The notes beneath the pieces are model-generated. The model ran no database searches. It was given only the letters and a program-made list of their open reading frames with translations, and was not told the origin of the DNA. A stretch of 49,966 nucleotides of DNA. It comes from Bacillus sp. FJAT-27245. Its GTDB lineage: Bacteria > Bacillota > Bacilli > Bacillales > Cytobacillaceae. The translations under genes and the position numbers were made by a program. Where the stretch lies: assembly GCF_001273955.1 (NCBI RefSeq), contig NZ_LIGI01000001.1:260385-310350 (forward strand). The letters run 5' to 3'. Shown here piece after piece: positions 42,609 to 49,966 of this stretch. How positions within the stretch are numbered: position 1 is the first letter of the stretch; each line of letters starts with the position of its first letter.

Positions 42609-43349
42609 ATGGCAGTGGCAAGAAAAGTTCCGGAATTAGTCGATAGGCCCATGGGATTCTGTCCCGGGTGCGGGCATGGCATTGTCATTAGGCTTATTAC
42701 AGAATGCCTGGAAGAACTAGGGCAAGATAAAAATGTGATTTTTGGATTGGGCGTGGGCTGTTCCAGTTTGCTCGGCGGGGGATTGGATGCGGATCGGCTA
42801 CATTGTTCCCATGGACGTGCAAGTGCTGTATGCACTGCAATGAAAAGAGTAAACCCGGATAATATGGTTATTGCCTATCAAGGCGATGGAGATGCCTATA
42901 GCATTGGCCTTGCCGAAACGACCAGTGCGGCTTATCGAAATGAAAATTTCACAGCCATTATTATTAATAACACAAACTACGGGATGACAGGCGGGCAAAT
43001 GAGCAATACGACAATGCCTGGCCAAAGAACAGCAACAACGCCAGCCGGAAGGGATTGCTCAGTTACAGGAATGCCAATTAAATTCCCGGAACTAGTTGCC
43101 TCGCAATTTAATCCGGCTTATGTGGCCCGTGGCAGTGTGCATACTCCTGTTCAAATCAATAAATTAAAATCTTATATTAAAAATGCCTTAAAGGCCCAGA
43201 TGAATGGAGAGGGATATTCAGTAGTAGAAGTCCTATCCCCGTGCCCAACTAACTGGGGCCAATCAGCACAGGAATCCATGGCTAGAATCGTAGAAGAGCT
43301 GGTGCCATATTTCCCATTAGGGGAATTGAAGGCAAGGGAGGCGAAGTAA
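42609..43349 (+). CDS. vorA: 2-Oxoacid:ferredoxin oxidoreductase, beta (TPP-binding) subunit
   Basis: The 246-residue beta subunit holds the diphosphate side of TPP: CPGC at 18-21, then GDGDAYSIG (92-100) and NNTNYGMTGGQ (120-130), the Mg-TPP motif GDG-x(~26)-NN. A conserved AFAR-type region is replaced by HTPVQINK. The start ATG lies immediately after the vorB stop, with AAGGAGGT inside the vorB 3' end, so translation is coupled. All cofactor residues are present. Size and order match four-subunit enzymes rather than the large single-chain pyruvate:ferredoxin oxidoreductases. Confidence 0.9.
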   Translation: MAVARKVPELVDRPMGFCPGCGHGIVIRLITECLEELGQDKNVIFGLGVGCSSLLGGGLDADRLHCSHGRASAVCTAMKRVNPDNMVIAYQGDGDAYSIGLAETTSAAYRNENFTAIIINNTNYGMTGGQMSNTTMPGQRTATTPAGRDCSVTGMPIKFPELVASQFNPAYVARGSVHTPVQINKLKSYIKNALKAQMNGEGYSVVEVLSPCPTNWGQSAQESMARIVEELVPYFPLGELKAREAK

Positions 43350-43913
43350 ATGAAAGAAATCGTATTTGCCGGGTTTGGCGGACAAGGGGTCCTGACTGCA
43401 GGGCTATTGATGTCACAGATGGCGATTTATAAGGGATACCATGCTACATGGAGCCCTCAATATGGTTCTGCCATGAGGGGCGGTACCGCCAACTGTACAG
43501 TGAAGTTTTGCGAAGACCGGATTTATAATCCATCCCTGGAAGAACCGGATATCGTGCTGGCAATGAATACTCCAGCGTTCAAACAATTTATTCCCCTTGT
43601 AAAACCAGGCGGAACAATTGTCATCAATTCGAACATGGTACCTGCATCCTTGAATACAAGAGATGATATTAAAATCATAGAAGTTCCCTGTATGGCCATG
43701 GCAGAAGAGCTTGAACACGCAAAGGGCGCAAATATCATCATGGTCGGGGTCATTGTGAAAGAAACGGGTTATTTTACGGAAGAAGAGTCACTGGATGGAA
43801 TGAACGACATGTTCCGAAAAAAAGGAAAAGACAAATTTGAACAATTAAATACAAGAGCGCTAAAGGCAGGATTTAACTATTCCATGAATGGGGCGGGCAC
43901 ACTTTCTGTCTAA
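43350..43913 (+). CDS. vorC: 2-Oxoacid:ferredoxin oxidoreductase, gamma subunit
   Basis: The 187-residue gamma subunit binds CoA and closes the active site. The N-terminal FAGFGGQGVLTAGLLMSQMA is diagnostic of the POR gamma domain. WSPQYGSAMRGGTANCTV follows, and the rest matches in length. The ATG abuts the vorA stop with GGGAGG upstream. With it the enzyme set delta-alpha-beta-gamma is complete, in the order found in clostridial vor clusters. An imperfect hairpin at about 43925-43955 separates it from the aminotransferase gene and may reduce read-through. Confidence 0.9.
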   Translation: MKEIVFAGFGGQGVLTAGLLMSQMAIYKGYHATWSPQYGSAMRGGTANCTVKFCEDRIYNPSLEEPDIVLAMNTPAFKQFIPLVKPGGTIVINSNMVPASLNTRDDIKIIEVPCMAMAEELEHAKGANIIMVGVIVKETGYFTEEESLDGMNDMFRKKGKDKFEQLNTRALKAGFNYSMNGAGTLSV

Positions 43914-44005
43914 TGGATGCAGTTGCTTTTCCTGCCATGGCAGTGGAAAAGTACATGAAAGCGAGACTTCGTTTCAAATAATAAAGAATGAGGGGGATCG
44001 TAAAA

Positions 44006-45226
44006 ATGAAATACGCTAATCGTATGGAAGCATTAAGGCCTTCGGATATTCGTGAAGCAATGAAAATGATTGCCGCAAATCCTGGAACTATTTCTTTTGC
44101 CGGAGGATTGCCTGATTCAAATCTTTTTCCAGCGGAAGCAATGAGGGTCGCAACAGATAAGGTACTGAAAGAAAGCTCCGAAATTGCACTCCAATATGGC
44201 CTTACTTTAGGAAGAGTCTCTTTAAGGGGAAAAATAGTCGGGCTTATGGCAAGAGAAGGAGTTGAAGCAACAGTAGACAATATTGCTGTCACGACAGGTT
44301 CGCAACAAGCAATTACTGTTGCTGCAATGATGCTGTTGGACGAAGAGGACGTAATTATTACTGAAAATCCATCGTATTTAGGGGCGCTTGCGGCGTTTAA
44401 ACCATTTGCAACGAGCTATAAAGGCGTAAATGGCGATGAAGACGGAATGTTCATGGATGAGCTTGAGGAAGTAATCAAGAATACGCCAAACGCAAAGATG
44501 ATTTATGTTATTCCTAATTTCCAGAACCCTACCGGCAGGACATGGTCATTGGAAAGACGTAAAAAACTTGTAGAAATAGCCAATAAATATGATTTGCCGA
44601 TACTCGAGGATAATGCCTATGGTGAAGTCAGATTTGATGGGGAAAGAATTCCATCCATAAAATCCTTCGATACGGAAGGACGGGTCATTCACCTTGGCTC
44701 ATTCTCAAAGATCCTATCCCCTGGGCTCCGGGTGGGCTGGGCATGTGCAGATAAAGAAGTTGTATCCAAATTCGAATTGGTGAAGAATGGGCTGGATCTT
44801 CAATCAGCCGAATTAGCTCAAATGCAAGTTACTGAGTTCCTTGAGAATAACGATTTAGACGCACATTTAGCGATGATTAATGAAGTATATAAAGAGCGCA
44901 GGGACTTAATGGTTAAGATGATTGAAGAAGAATTCCCTAAAGAGGCAAAGTATTACTATCCAAAGGGCGGCATGTTTGTTTGGGTGGAATTGCCATCCCA
45001 TATTAATACAAGGGAATTACTTAAAAAAGCAATCGAAAGAAAGGTAGCATTTGTACCAGGCGGATCTTTCTATCCGGGAAATGATTGTGAATCTTCAATG
45101 CGCTTGAACTTCTCGACTATGACAAATGAAAAAATTGTAGAAGGAATCAAGATATTAGGCCAGTTATTGAAGGATTATTTAGCGCTTAATAATCCTGACC
45201 CTGTTCCAGTAGCCATTAACGATTAA
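44006..45226 (+). CDS. PLP-dependent aminotransferase, class I/II
   Basis: The 406-residue fold-type I aminotransferase carries the PLP lysine Lys235 in GSFSKILSPGLRVGW. Other family marks are TTGSQQAI, NFQNPTGR and EDNAYGEVRF (the PLP-pyridine Asp region), and the substrate-carboxylate arginine in SMRLNF. It is closest in look to the LysN/2-aminoadipate and MocR-domain-like group, which often have broad branched-chain or aromatic specificity. In this locus it would make the 2-oxoacid for Vor from an amino acid and 2-oxoglutarate. The ATG follows GAGGGGGA by eight bases. The exact amino acid is unknown. Confidence 0.87.
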   Translation: MKYANRMEALRPSDIREAMKMIAANPGTISFAGGLPDSNLFPAEAMRVATDKVLKESSEIALQYGLTLGRVSLRGKIVGLMAREGVEATVDNIAVTTGSQQAITVAAMMLLDEEDVIITENPSYLGALAAFKPFATSYKGVNGDEDGMFMDELEEVIKNTPNAKMIYVIPNFQNPTGRTWSLERRKKLVEIANKYDLPILEDNAYGEVRFDGERIPSIKSFDTEGRVIHLGSFSKILSPGLRVGWACADKEVVSKFELVKNGLDLQSAELAQMQVTEFLENNDLDAHLAMINEVYKERRDLMVKMIEEEFPKEAKYYYPKGGMFVWVELPSHINTRELLKKAIERKVAFVPGGSFYPGNDCESSMRLNFSTMTNEKIVEGIKILGQLLKDYLALNNPDPVPVAIND

Positions 45227-45296
45227 TGTGAAGTTTATCATATCACTAAAGCAATTAATCTAGGAAACTTAACTATATAAAAGAGGTGCAATAATC

Positions 45297-46595
45297 ATGT
45301 CAAGTTCAGTAACTGTAAAAAACAAACTTGAGGTTGAAACAGAAAAGCTTAATCATGATAATCCTTTACTGGAATTTCAGGCGGTATTAAAAGAGGCCAT
45401 TAACGCGCTGAATTACCCTGAAGTTGTATTTGACCATTTAAAGGGAACGATGAGGTTTCTTGAGGTAACAATTCCGGTCCGTATGGATGATAATTCCACT
45501 CGAATTTTCTATGGATACCGGGCGCAGCATAATGATGCAAAAGGGCCGACAAAAGGCGGCATTCGCTTTCATCCCGATGTGACCCCAGAAGAGGTAAAGG
45601 CACTCGCAGGATGGATGAGTATGAAATGCAGCATTACAGGTTTGCCTTATGGTGGAGCTAAGGGGGGAATTGTTTGTGACCCGAGGCACATGAGTTTAAG
45701 AGAATTAGAAGCTTTAAGTAGAGGGTATGTAAGGGCAATTAGCCAAATTGTTGGCCCGACTAAGGATATTCCTGCTCCGGATGTGTATACGAATGCGCAA
45801 ATAATGGCTTGGATGCTCGATGAGTACGATCAACTTCGCGAATTTGACTCCCCAGGCTTTATTACGGGAAAACCAATTACCTTAGGTGGTTCCCTTGGGC
45901 GTGAAACAGCCACTTCAAAAGGGTTGTATTATGTCATCGAATTAATGAGCGAGTTGAAAAAATTCCTAATCAAAGATATGAAAGTCGTTATCCAAGGGTT
46001 TGGAAATGTAGGTGGGTACTTGGCTCTGTTCCTCCACCAGGCAGGAGCAAAGGTTGTCGGTATCTCGGATGCAATTGGAGCCATTTATGATGAGAATGGC
46101 TTGGATATTCCGTATCTACTTGAGAGAAGAGATTCATTTGGGATCGTTACAAACCTATTTAAAGACACAATATCCAACCAGGAATTACTTGAAAAAGAAT
46201 GTGATGTGCTTGTTCCTGCGGCAATTGGTGGACAAATAACTATAAGAAATGCAGATCGCTTAAAGTGCAAGATTGTTGTCGAGGCAGCCAATGGGCCAAC
46301 AACAAAAGAGGCAGCCAAAGTTTTGGAAGACAAGGGTATATTGGTTGTTCCGGATATTCTGGCAAATTCAGGCGGAGTGATTGTATCCTATTTCGAATGG
46401 TGCCAAAACAACCAAGGGTATTACTGGTCGGAGAAGGAAGTTGACCAAAGGCTGAAAGAAAAAATGACTTCAAGCTTTGAAAAAGTGGTCGAAACATCCC
46501 GAAAATATAATGTAAGCATGAAAGTCGCCGCTTACATTGTTGGGATAGAGGGTCTGGTTGAGGCATCACGTCTTCGGGGGCGGATCACTTTTTAA
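45297..46595 (+). CDS. NAD(P)-dependent Glu/Leu/Phe/Val dehydrogenase, glutamate dehydrogenase-like
   Basis: The 432-residue hexameric-type dehydrogenase resembles B. subtilis RocG/GudB along its whole length. It has GPTKGGIRFHPDV, the catalytic-lysine segment LPYGGAKGGIVCDP, PAPDVYTNAQIMAWM, the dinucleotide-binding GFGNVGGYLA, and the end FEWCQNNQGYYWSE. The probable reaction is glutamate to 2-oxoglutarate and ammonia with NADH formation, which recycles the amino acceptor for the neighbouring aminotransferase. A direct role on a branched-chain amino acid is less likely given the closeness to RocG. The SD AAGAGGTGC precedes the ATG; it is 70 bases behind the aminotransferase, with no terminator between them. 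Confidence 0.9.
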   Translation: MSSSVTVKNKLEVETEKLNHDNPLLEFQAVLKEAINALNYPEVVFDHLKGTMRFLEVTIPVRMDDNSTRIFYGYRAQHNDAKGPTKGGIRFHPDVTPEEVKALAGWMSMKCSITGLPYGGAKGGIVCDPRHMSLRELEALSRGYVRAISQIVGPTKDIPAPDVYTNAQIMAWMLDEYDQLREFDSPGFITGKPITLGGSLGRETATSKGLYYVIELMSELKKFLIKDMKVVIQGFGNVGGYLALFLHQAGAKVVGISDAIGAIYDENGLDIPYLLERRDSFGIVTNLFKDTISNQELLEKECDVLVPAAIGGQITIRNADRLKCKIVVEAANGPTTKEAAKVLEDKGILVVPDILANSGGVIVSYFEWCQNNQGYYWSEKEVDQRLKEKMTSSFEKVVETSRKYNVSMKVAAYIVGIEGLVEASRLRGRITF

Positions 46596-46609
46596 AGGGA
46601 GTAGATACA

Positions 46610-46897
46610 ATGGTAGAAATTTTACTTGAAGAAAGAAATACGCAACCTGTTCACTATTTTTGCCTGGGAACAAATACTAGCAGGTATGACTTTACTGTCA
46701 TTCATTCGGGCCAATTCTACAATAAATCAATGGTTATCTCAATTCAGACTGGAAGGATGGTTTTACTATCCCAAGAAGACATTGTTGATGAGGATTCCTG
46801 GAAAGAACAATTAGGAATTAGGAACGAGGATGTCGAAGAATGCCAGCAATTCTTTCATCAAGTCTTGAGTAAGATTGACTTTGTGGATCAATACTAA
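46610..46897 (+). CDS. Small SAV0927/DUF3055-like protein
   Basis: The 95-residue protein shows RYDFTVIHSGQFYNKSMVISIQTGRMVLLSQEDI, given here in part as TSRYDFTVIHSGQF and KSMVISIQTGRM. It resembles the SAV0927 (DUF3055) family of small Firmicutes proteins of unknown function. It follows the dehydrogenase by 14 bases, with GGGAG as SD, so it is the last gene of the vor operon, and a strong terminator closes it. Why this family sits in a fermentation operon is unclear. Its match is based on recognition of the pattern only. Confidence 0.6.
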   Translation: MVEILLEERNTQPVHYFCLGTNTSRYDFTVIHSGQFYNKSMVISIQTGRMVLLSQEDIVDEDSWKEQLGIRNEDVEECQQFFHQVLSKIDFVDQY

Positions 46898-46925
46898 TAA
46901 ATTGCTAAAATATGTTAATGATTTG

Positions 46926-46959
46926 AAAGTGGTTCTTATAGCTATAAGAACCACTTTTT
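46926..46959 (+). terminator. Strong terminator closing the vor operon
   Basis: A perfect palindrome from 46926 to 46957 (AAAGTGGTTCTTATAG with its complement) ends in TTTTT. Confidence 0.9.
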
Positions 46960-47014
46960 AGCCCGGCGTTTCAATTGGATGGGGGATTTTTCCGAAATGA
47001 AAAGGGGTGATTAG

Positions 47015-48349
47015 ATGTCAAACAGTAACGGTACTAAAGGAACACTCGGACGTGGTGATTTAGTAGCAATGGCCATTGGCAATATAATCGGCGGGGGAAT
47101 AATGTCTTTGCTTGGAATTGCTATAGGTCTTACAGGCCGCTCCATTGTAATTGCTATTGTAATTTGTTCGATCATGATTTTCCTATCCTCAATACCCCAG
47201 ATCTTTGCTTCATCAACCATTAAAATGAATGGCGGATTTTATACTCAGGCCTCCTTATTTGGAGGAAAGTGGTTCGGCGGTGTATATTCCGTCATATTTA
47301 TTTCCTATTTTTTTAGTGCTTCCCTTTACGCCCTGTCATTCGCGCATTACGTTTTGGCGCTTGTACCAGGAGTGAATATTCAATTTGTCGCAATGTTGAT
47401 ATTAACCGTTCTTGTCATTGTTAACTTAATTGGTATCCAAGTTGCAGCAAAAGCACAATACATCATGGTCATTCTTCTAACAATCGCTTTGCTTGCCTTT
47501 GCTGGCTTCGGTCTGGTCCATGTAAAACCAGGATTCACGCAAGCCCCTGATTTTCTCCTCAATGGGTTTTCTGGGATTATGTCCGCAGCAGCCCTGATGA
47601 GCTTTGCCCTAGTTGGTTCTACTTTTATCGTCAATTTTAGTGGGCAGTGTAAAAACCCCACCAAGGATATTCCGTTTGCCATAATCGTTAGCACAATCGT
47701 TGTGACTTTGTTGTATGTTCTGGTTGCAATTGTTGCGGCAGGCGTTTTGCCTCTTTCGGAAATAAAGGGAAAATCTTTGGCAATCACCGCATATGAGGTA
47801 TTGCCATACCCGATATATTTATTCTTTATAATATGTGGAGCCATGATTGCATTGGTTACCTCATTAAACGCTTTGCTCGGCTGGATTACTCCTCCTATTG
47901 TCCAAGCATGCAATGATGGATGGTTCCCGAAATTCCTTGGCGAACGGAATAAAAGATTTGGGACACCCCATTGGATTTTATTGATAATCTATGTCCTGGC
48001 ATCAATGATTATCCTATTGGGCTGGGATATTGGCAGTGTTGCAAATGTGGGCAATTTCCTTTCCAATGCCGTCATGACTGTAGTCGTAATCGCATTGACC
48101 AGAATGCCTAAAGTCATACCGGACATATGGGCAAAATCAAAATTCCGCATCAATGACAGGCTATATGTTGGTTTTTCGATAAGCGGGGCATTAATGACCG
48201 CCATATTCTGCTATTATTTGGCTATTGAATTAACAAGGGGCGAAATCATTGGAACGGTCATATATTTGGCAGTTGCCTTCCTCTACCCACTTACTAAAAT
48301 GGTAAAGAGGGATGCTATTAAGATAGAAACCAGCTATGAATCCATATAA
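47015..48349 (+). CDS. APC-family amino acid permease
   Basis: A 444-residue polytopic membrane protein with about twelve transmembrane helices. The first helix carries the APC substrate-binding motif AIGNIIGGGIMSLLGIA. The family's helix-6/8 regions SAAALMSFALVGSTFIVNFSG and SLNALLGWITPPIVQACNDGWFP (in part) are present. It should import an amino acid with a proton or exchange it. It has its own transcription unit after the vor terminator, with SD AAAAGGGGTGA before the ATG. No GGAAC-N3-GTTCC site is seen in front of it, so its control may differ. By place it feeds the fermentation pathway. Confidence 0.85.
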   Translation: MSNSNGTKGTLGRGDLVAMAIGNIIGGGIMSLLGIAIGLTGRSIVIAIVICSIMIFLSSIPQIFASSTIKMNGGFYTQASLFGGKWFGGVYSVIFISYFFSASLYALSFAHYVLALVPGVNIQFVAMLILTVLVIVNLIGIQVAAKAQYIMVILLTIALLAFAGFGLVHVKPGFTQAPDFLLNGFSGIMSAAALMSFALVGSTFIVNFSGQCKNPTKDIPFAIIVSTIVVTLLYVLVAIVAAGVLPLSEIKGKSLAITAYEVLPYPIYLFFIICGAMIALVTSLNALLGWITPPIVQACNDGWFPKFLGERNKRFGTPHWILLIIYVLASMIILLGWDIGSVANVGNFLSNAVMTVVVIALTRMPKVIPDIWAKSKFRINDRLYVGFSISGALMTAIFCYYLAIELTRGEIIGTVIYLAVAFLYPLTKMVKRDAIKIETSYESI

Positions 48350-48387
48350 ATGAGCGATTGAATCCAGGGGTTCCTATCCATCAGTAG

Positions 48388-48420
48388 AAAAACTGTCGTT
48401 TATACAATGACAGTTTTTTT
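48388..48420 (+). terminator. Terminator of the permease gene
   Basis: AAAAACTGTC and GACAGTTTTT arms around an ~11-base loop, followed by seven T in all. Confidence 0.8.
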
Positions 48421-48577
48421 GAATTCTTTATAATTTTTATTCCTAAGTGAATGTAAAAGTGGGCGATAATGTATACCACAATGGAGCACAGTCCTATGAG
48501 GCCGCCAGGGGTTTCCGTGGAAAAAGGAAATTACAATCGCTAATTCATGCAGTTCATAAAACCTCTGCTTAAGTGTG

Positions 48578-48606
48578 TTGCCAATAACTTCCTCTGCTTA
48601 TATCAT
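48578..48606 (+). promoter_or_regulatory. SigA-type promoter of the sigma/anti-sigma fusion gene
   Basis: TTGCCA (48578-48583) and TATCAT (48601-48606) are 17 bases apart, each differing from consensus at one base. It lies 40 bases before the start codon. Confidence 0.65.
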
Positions 48607-48645
48607 TAAGTATAAAAGAGAATGCTTAAGGGGGAAGTACATATA

Positions 48646-49966
48646 ATGATCCCAGCAAAAATAGAGCCGATTTCTATTACTCCGGTAAGAGAAAAAAGCG
48701 TGGAATCAATCTTTGATTGGTTCGATCAGCATAAACAATCGTTTTATATTCTTGGTAGCTCCTATCTTAGGGATCAGCAGCAAATGGAAGAACTTTTTTA
48801 CCAAGCCATTCTAAAAATACACAAGCAGTGGTCCAAATTCAAAAAGGAAATATCATTCGAAACGTGGGTTACGTCCATTTTTATAAAAACCTATCGGGAA
48901 CTTTCTACCGATGGAAGGACACAAGTTTTAGAGGAAGGTGAGCCGCGCCAGGATTTATTTAAAGCGCTTGACCAGTTAAAAAGGGATGAGAAGGAAGCGC
49001 TGGTCCTTACATATATAAAAGGTGTCTCCCGGGAGGACGCAGCATATCTTCTTAACGTTTCAGAGGAAAAGCTGAAAGAGGATTTGTTTTCCGGAATACA
49101 GGCACTCAAAAGTGGTCTGGGGCTTGGGCTGAGCGGGAATGGCTGTAAAGAGTATCATAAGAACTACATCGATTACTTCGAAAGAAAGATGGACCGGCCT
49201 AAAAAGGTTGATTTCGAGATACATGTTTACCATTGCCAAAACTGTCAGGAGGATTTGGCTGCCTTTCAGGACGTCATGTTAACCATAAGGGATTTTACTA
49301 AAGTAATTGGAGAATTTCATGTGCCCCACACATTTATGGAGAACGTCAAAGCCAGGCTGACAGAAAGGGAAAAGCAAAGGAAACTGAAGAAAAAGAAGCG
49401 GATAAGAGTGGGAGCTGTTGCTGCCAGTGTTATCGCATTATTAATAGCTTTAGAAGTTATTACAGGTACTGTTGCCAACCTCTACTATGCATATACAGAA
49501 AAGGATGAGCAGTTACGCCCTTTTCTGCAACAGGGCCTGGGGGAAATGCTGAACCTGGAGGCAGAAAGCAAAGGATTGAAAATTAGAATTAAGAGTGCGA
49601 TTGCGGATGATGTTCAGACGCTCGTTTTTTATGAAGTAGAAGATACAACTGGAAATCATCAATATGCAATCGATAATTTTGAAGGGGCCTTTGTAAAGAA
49701 CGAACGTGAAATCATGAACCAAGTAACACAGCCAAGATTCTATCCACCAGACCTTAAATCTGATGTTAATGCGAAAGAAAAGAACGTGTATCAAGGAAAG
49801 ATGAGTCTGCGGCCGCTGAAAACGGATAAAGCGATAATTAAGCTAAGGATTACGAAGCTTCAGAAGTTAATTCCTGACTCTGCTGGTCCGTATGGATATA
49901 GTTTTTCCGGGAACATGGTACATGAGAGTGGGGAGTGGAACTTTGAGATCCCTATTACAAAAAAGC
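48646..49966 (+). CDS. Fused ECF sigma-like / zinc anti-sigma / DUF4179-like membrane protein (3' end outside window)
   Basis: One frame stays open for 440 codons to the window edge. The order is a sigma region 2-like part (about 20-85, ILGSSYLRDQQQMEELFYQA, then FETWVTSIFIKTY), a sigma region 4-like part (about 105-160, ALDQLKRDEKEALVLTYIKG and AAYLLNVSEEKLKE), an anti-sigma zinc motif His193-x3-Cys197-x2-Cys200, a basic KKKKRIR stop and transmembrane helix (about 254-276), and an exterior part resembling the DUF4179 protein at 35080. The ATG follows AAGGGGGAAG. If both halves work, the sigma factor is tethered to the membrane by its own anti-sigma domain and would need proteolysis to act. 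Alternatively the sigma half is degenerate and serves only as a scaffold. Confidence 0.75.
   Translation, partial: MIPAKIEPISITPVREKSVESIFDWFDQHKQSFYILGSSYLRDQQQMEELFYQAILKIHKQWSKFKKEISFETWVTSIFIKTYRELSTDGRTQVLEEGEPRQDLFKALDQLKRDEKEALVLTYIKGVSREDAAYLLNVSEEKLKEDLFSGIQALKSGLGLGLSGNGCKEYHKNYIDYFERKMDRPKKVDFEIHVYHCQNCQEDLAAFQDVMLTIRDFTKVIGEFHVPHTFMENVKARLTEREKQRKLKKKKRIRVGAVAASVIALLIALEVITGTVANLYYAYTEKDEQLRPFLQQGLGEMLNLEAESKGLKIRIKSAIADDVQTLVFYEVEDTTGNHQYAIDNFEGAFVKNEREIMNQVTQPRFYPPDLKSDVNAKEKNVYQGKMSLRPLKTDKAIIKLRITKLQKLIPDSAGPYGYSFSGNMVHESGEWNFEIPITKK

Noticed and set aside
46085-46569. Minus-strand frames opposite the Glu dehydrogenase gene.
   Set aside because: Antisense to a strongly conserved gene, without SD or domain.

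Overview
The window reads as a low-to-mid G+C, aerobic or facultative, spore-former-type member of the Bacillaceae. The grounds are Gram-positive Shine-Dalgarno sequences (AAGGAGG class) at almost every gene, frequent TTG and GTG starts, many hairpin-plus-U-tract terminators, a DgkB/RlmCD core arrangement like that of Bacillus, ECF sigma/DUF4179 modules, and proteins close to B. subtilis RocG, PncA/PncB and RlmCD. No rRNA, tRNA, CRISPR array or transposase was seen.

Layout. (1) 1-7310, core: the 3' part of dgkB, a pncA-pncB nicotinate salvage operon, a tandem array of 52-bp hairpin repeats (3050-3487), a GNAT acetyltransferase, two membrane-associated unknowns and rlmCD. (2) 7311-20835, two accessory islands placed end to end behind rlmCD. 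Each island ends in a diverged copy of the last ~15 codons of rlmCD plus its terminator (copy A in the intact gene at 7262-7338, copy B at 15842-15912, copy C at 20764-20835), which marks this gene end as an integration site. Island 1 is A+T-rich and carries a type I restriction-modification operon in the order R-S-M, a NYN-domain nuclease, an XRE regulator with a perfect 15-bp inverted repeat in its promoter, and several small unknown genes. Island 2 carries a GIY-YIG/DUF4357 protein, a double CbxX-type AAA+ ATPase and a diaminopimelate dehydrogenase. (3) 20836-26430, a formate/oxalate-type module: fdhD, a long leader with a candidate riboswitch or attenuator, an OFA-family transporter, a DUF2294 (MpsC-like) protein and a molybdopterin oxidoreductase of the FdhF/YdeP type. 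(4) 26431-34450, accessory genes: M3 oligoendopeptidase, S51-type peptidase (compositionally foreign), MGT-type glycosyltransferase, a CBS-domain gene remnant, a UvrA-like ABC protein and a tRNA-dihydrouridine synthase. (5) 34548-36492, an ECF sigma factor overlapping its DUF4179 anti-sigma partner. (6) 36752-48349, the most interesting locus: an IclR regulator, buk-ptb-MFS, and a four-subunit 2-oxoacid:ferredoxin oxidoreductase followed by an aminotransferase, a glutamate-dehydrogenase-family enzyme, a small protein and an APC permease. (7) 48646-end, one uninterrupted reading frame fusing an ECF-sigma-like half, a zinc anti-sigma motif, a transmembrane helix and a DUF4179-like exterior.

How the main locus should work (inference): the APC permease imports an amino acid. 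The aminotransferase moves its amino group to 2-oxoglutarate, and the dehydrogenase regenerates 2-oxoglutarate. The VorDBAC-type enzyme converts the 2-oxoacid to acyl-CoA and reduces ferredoxin. Ptb and Buk turn acyl-CoA into the free acid with ATP formation, and the MFS carrier may export the acid. This is the oxidative half of a Stickland-like amino-acid fermentation, unusual for a Bacillus relative, which normally uses the NAD-linked Bkd complex. Four 15-bp sites of the form GGAAC-N3-GTTCC lie in front of the regulator gene, of buk, and (twice, 21 bp apart) of the ferredoxin gene. They tie the locus into one probable IclR-type regulon.
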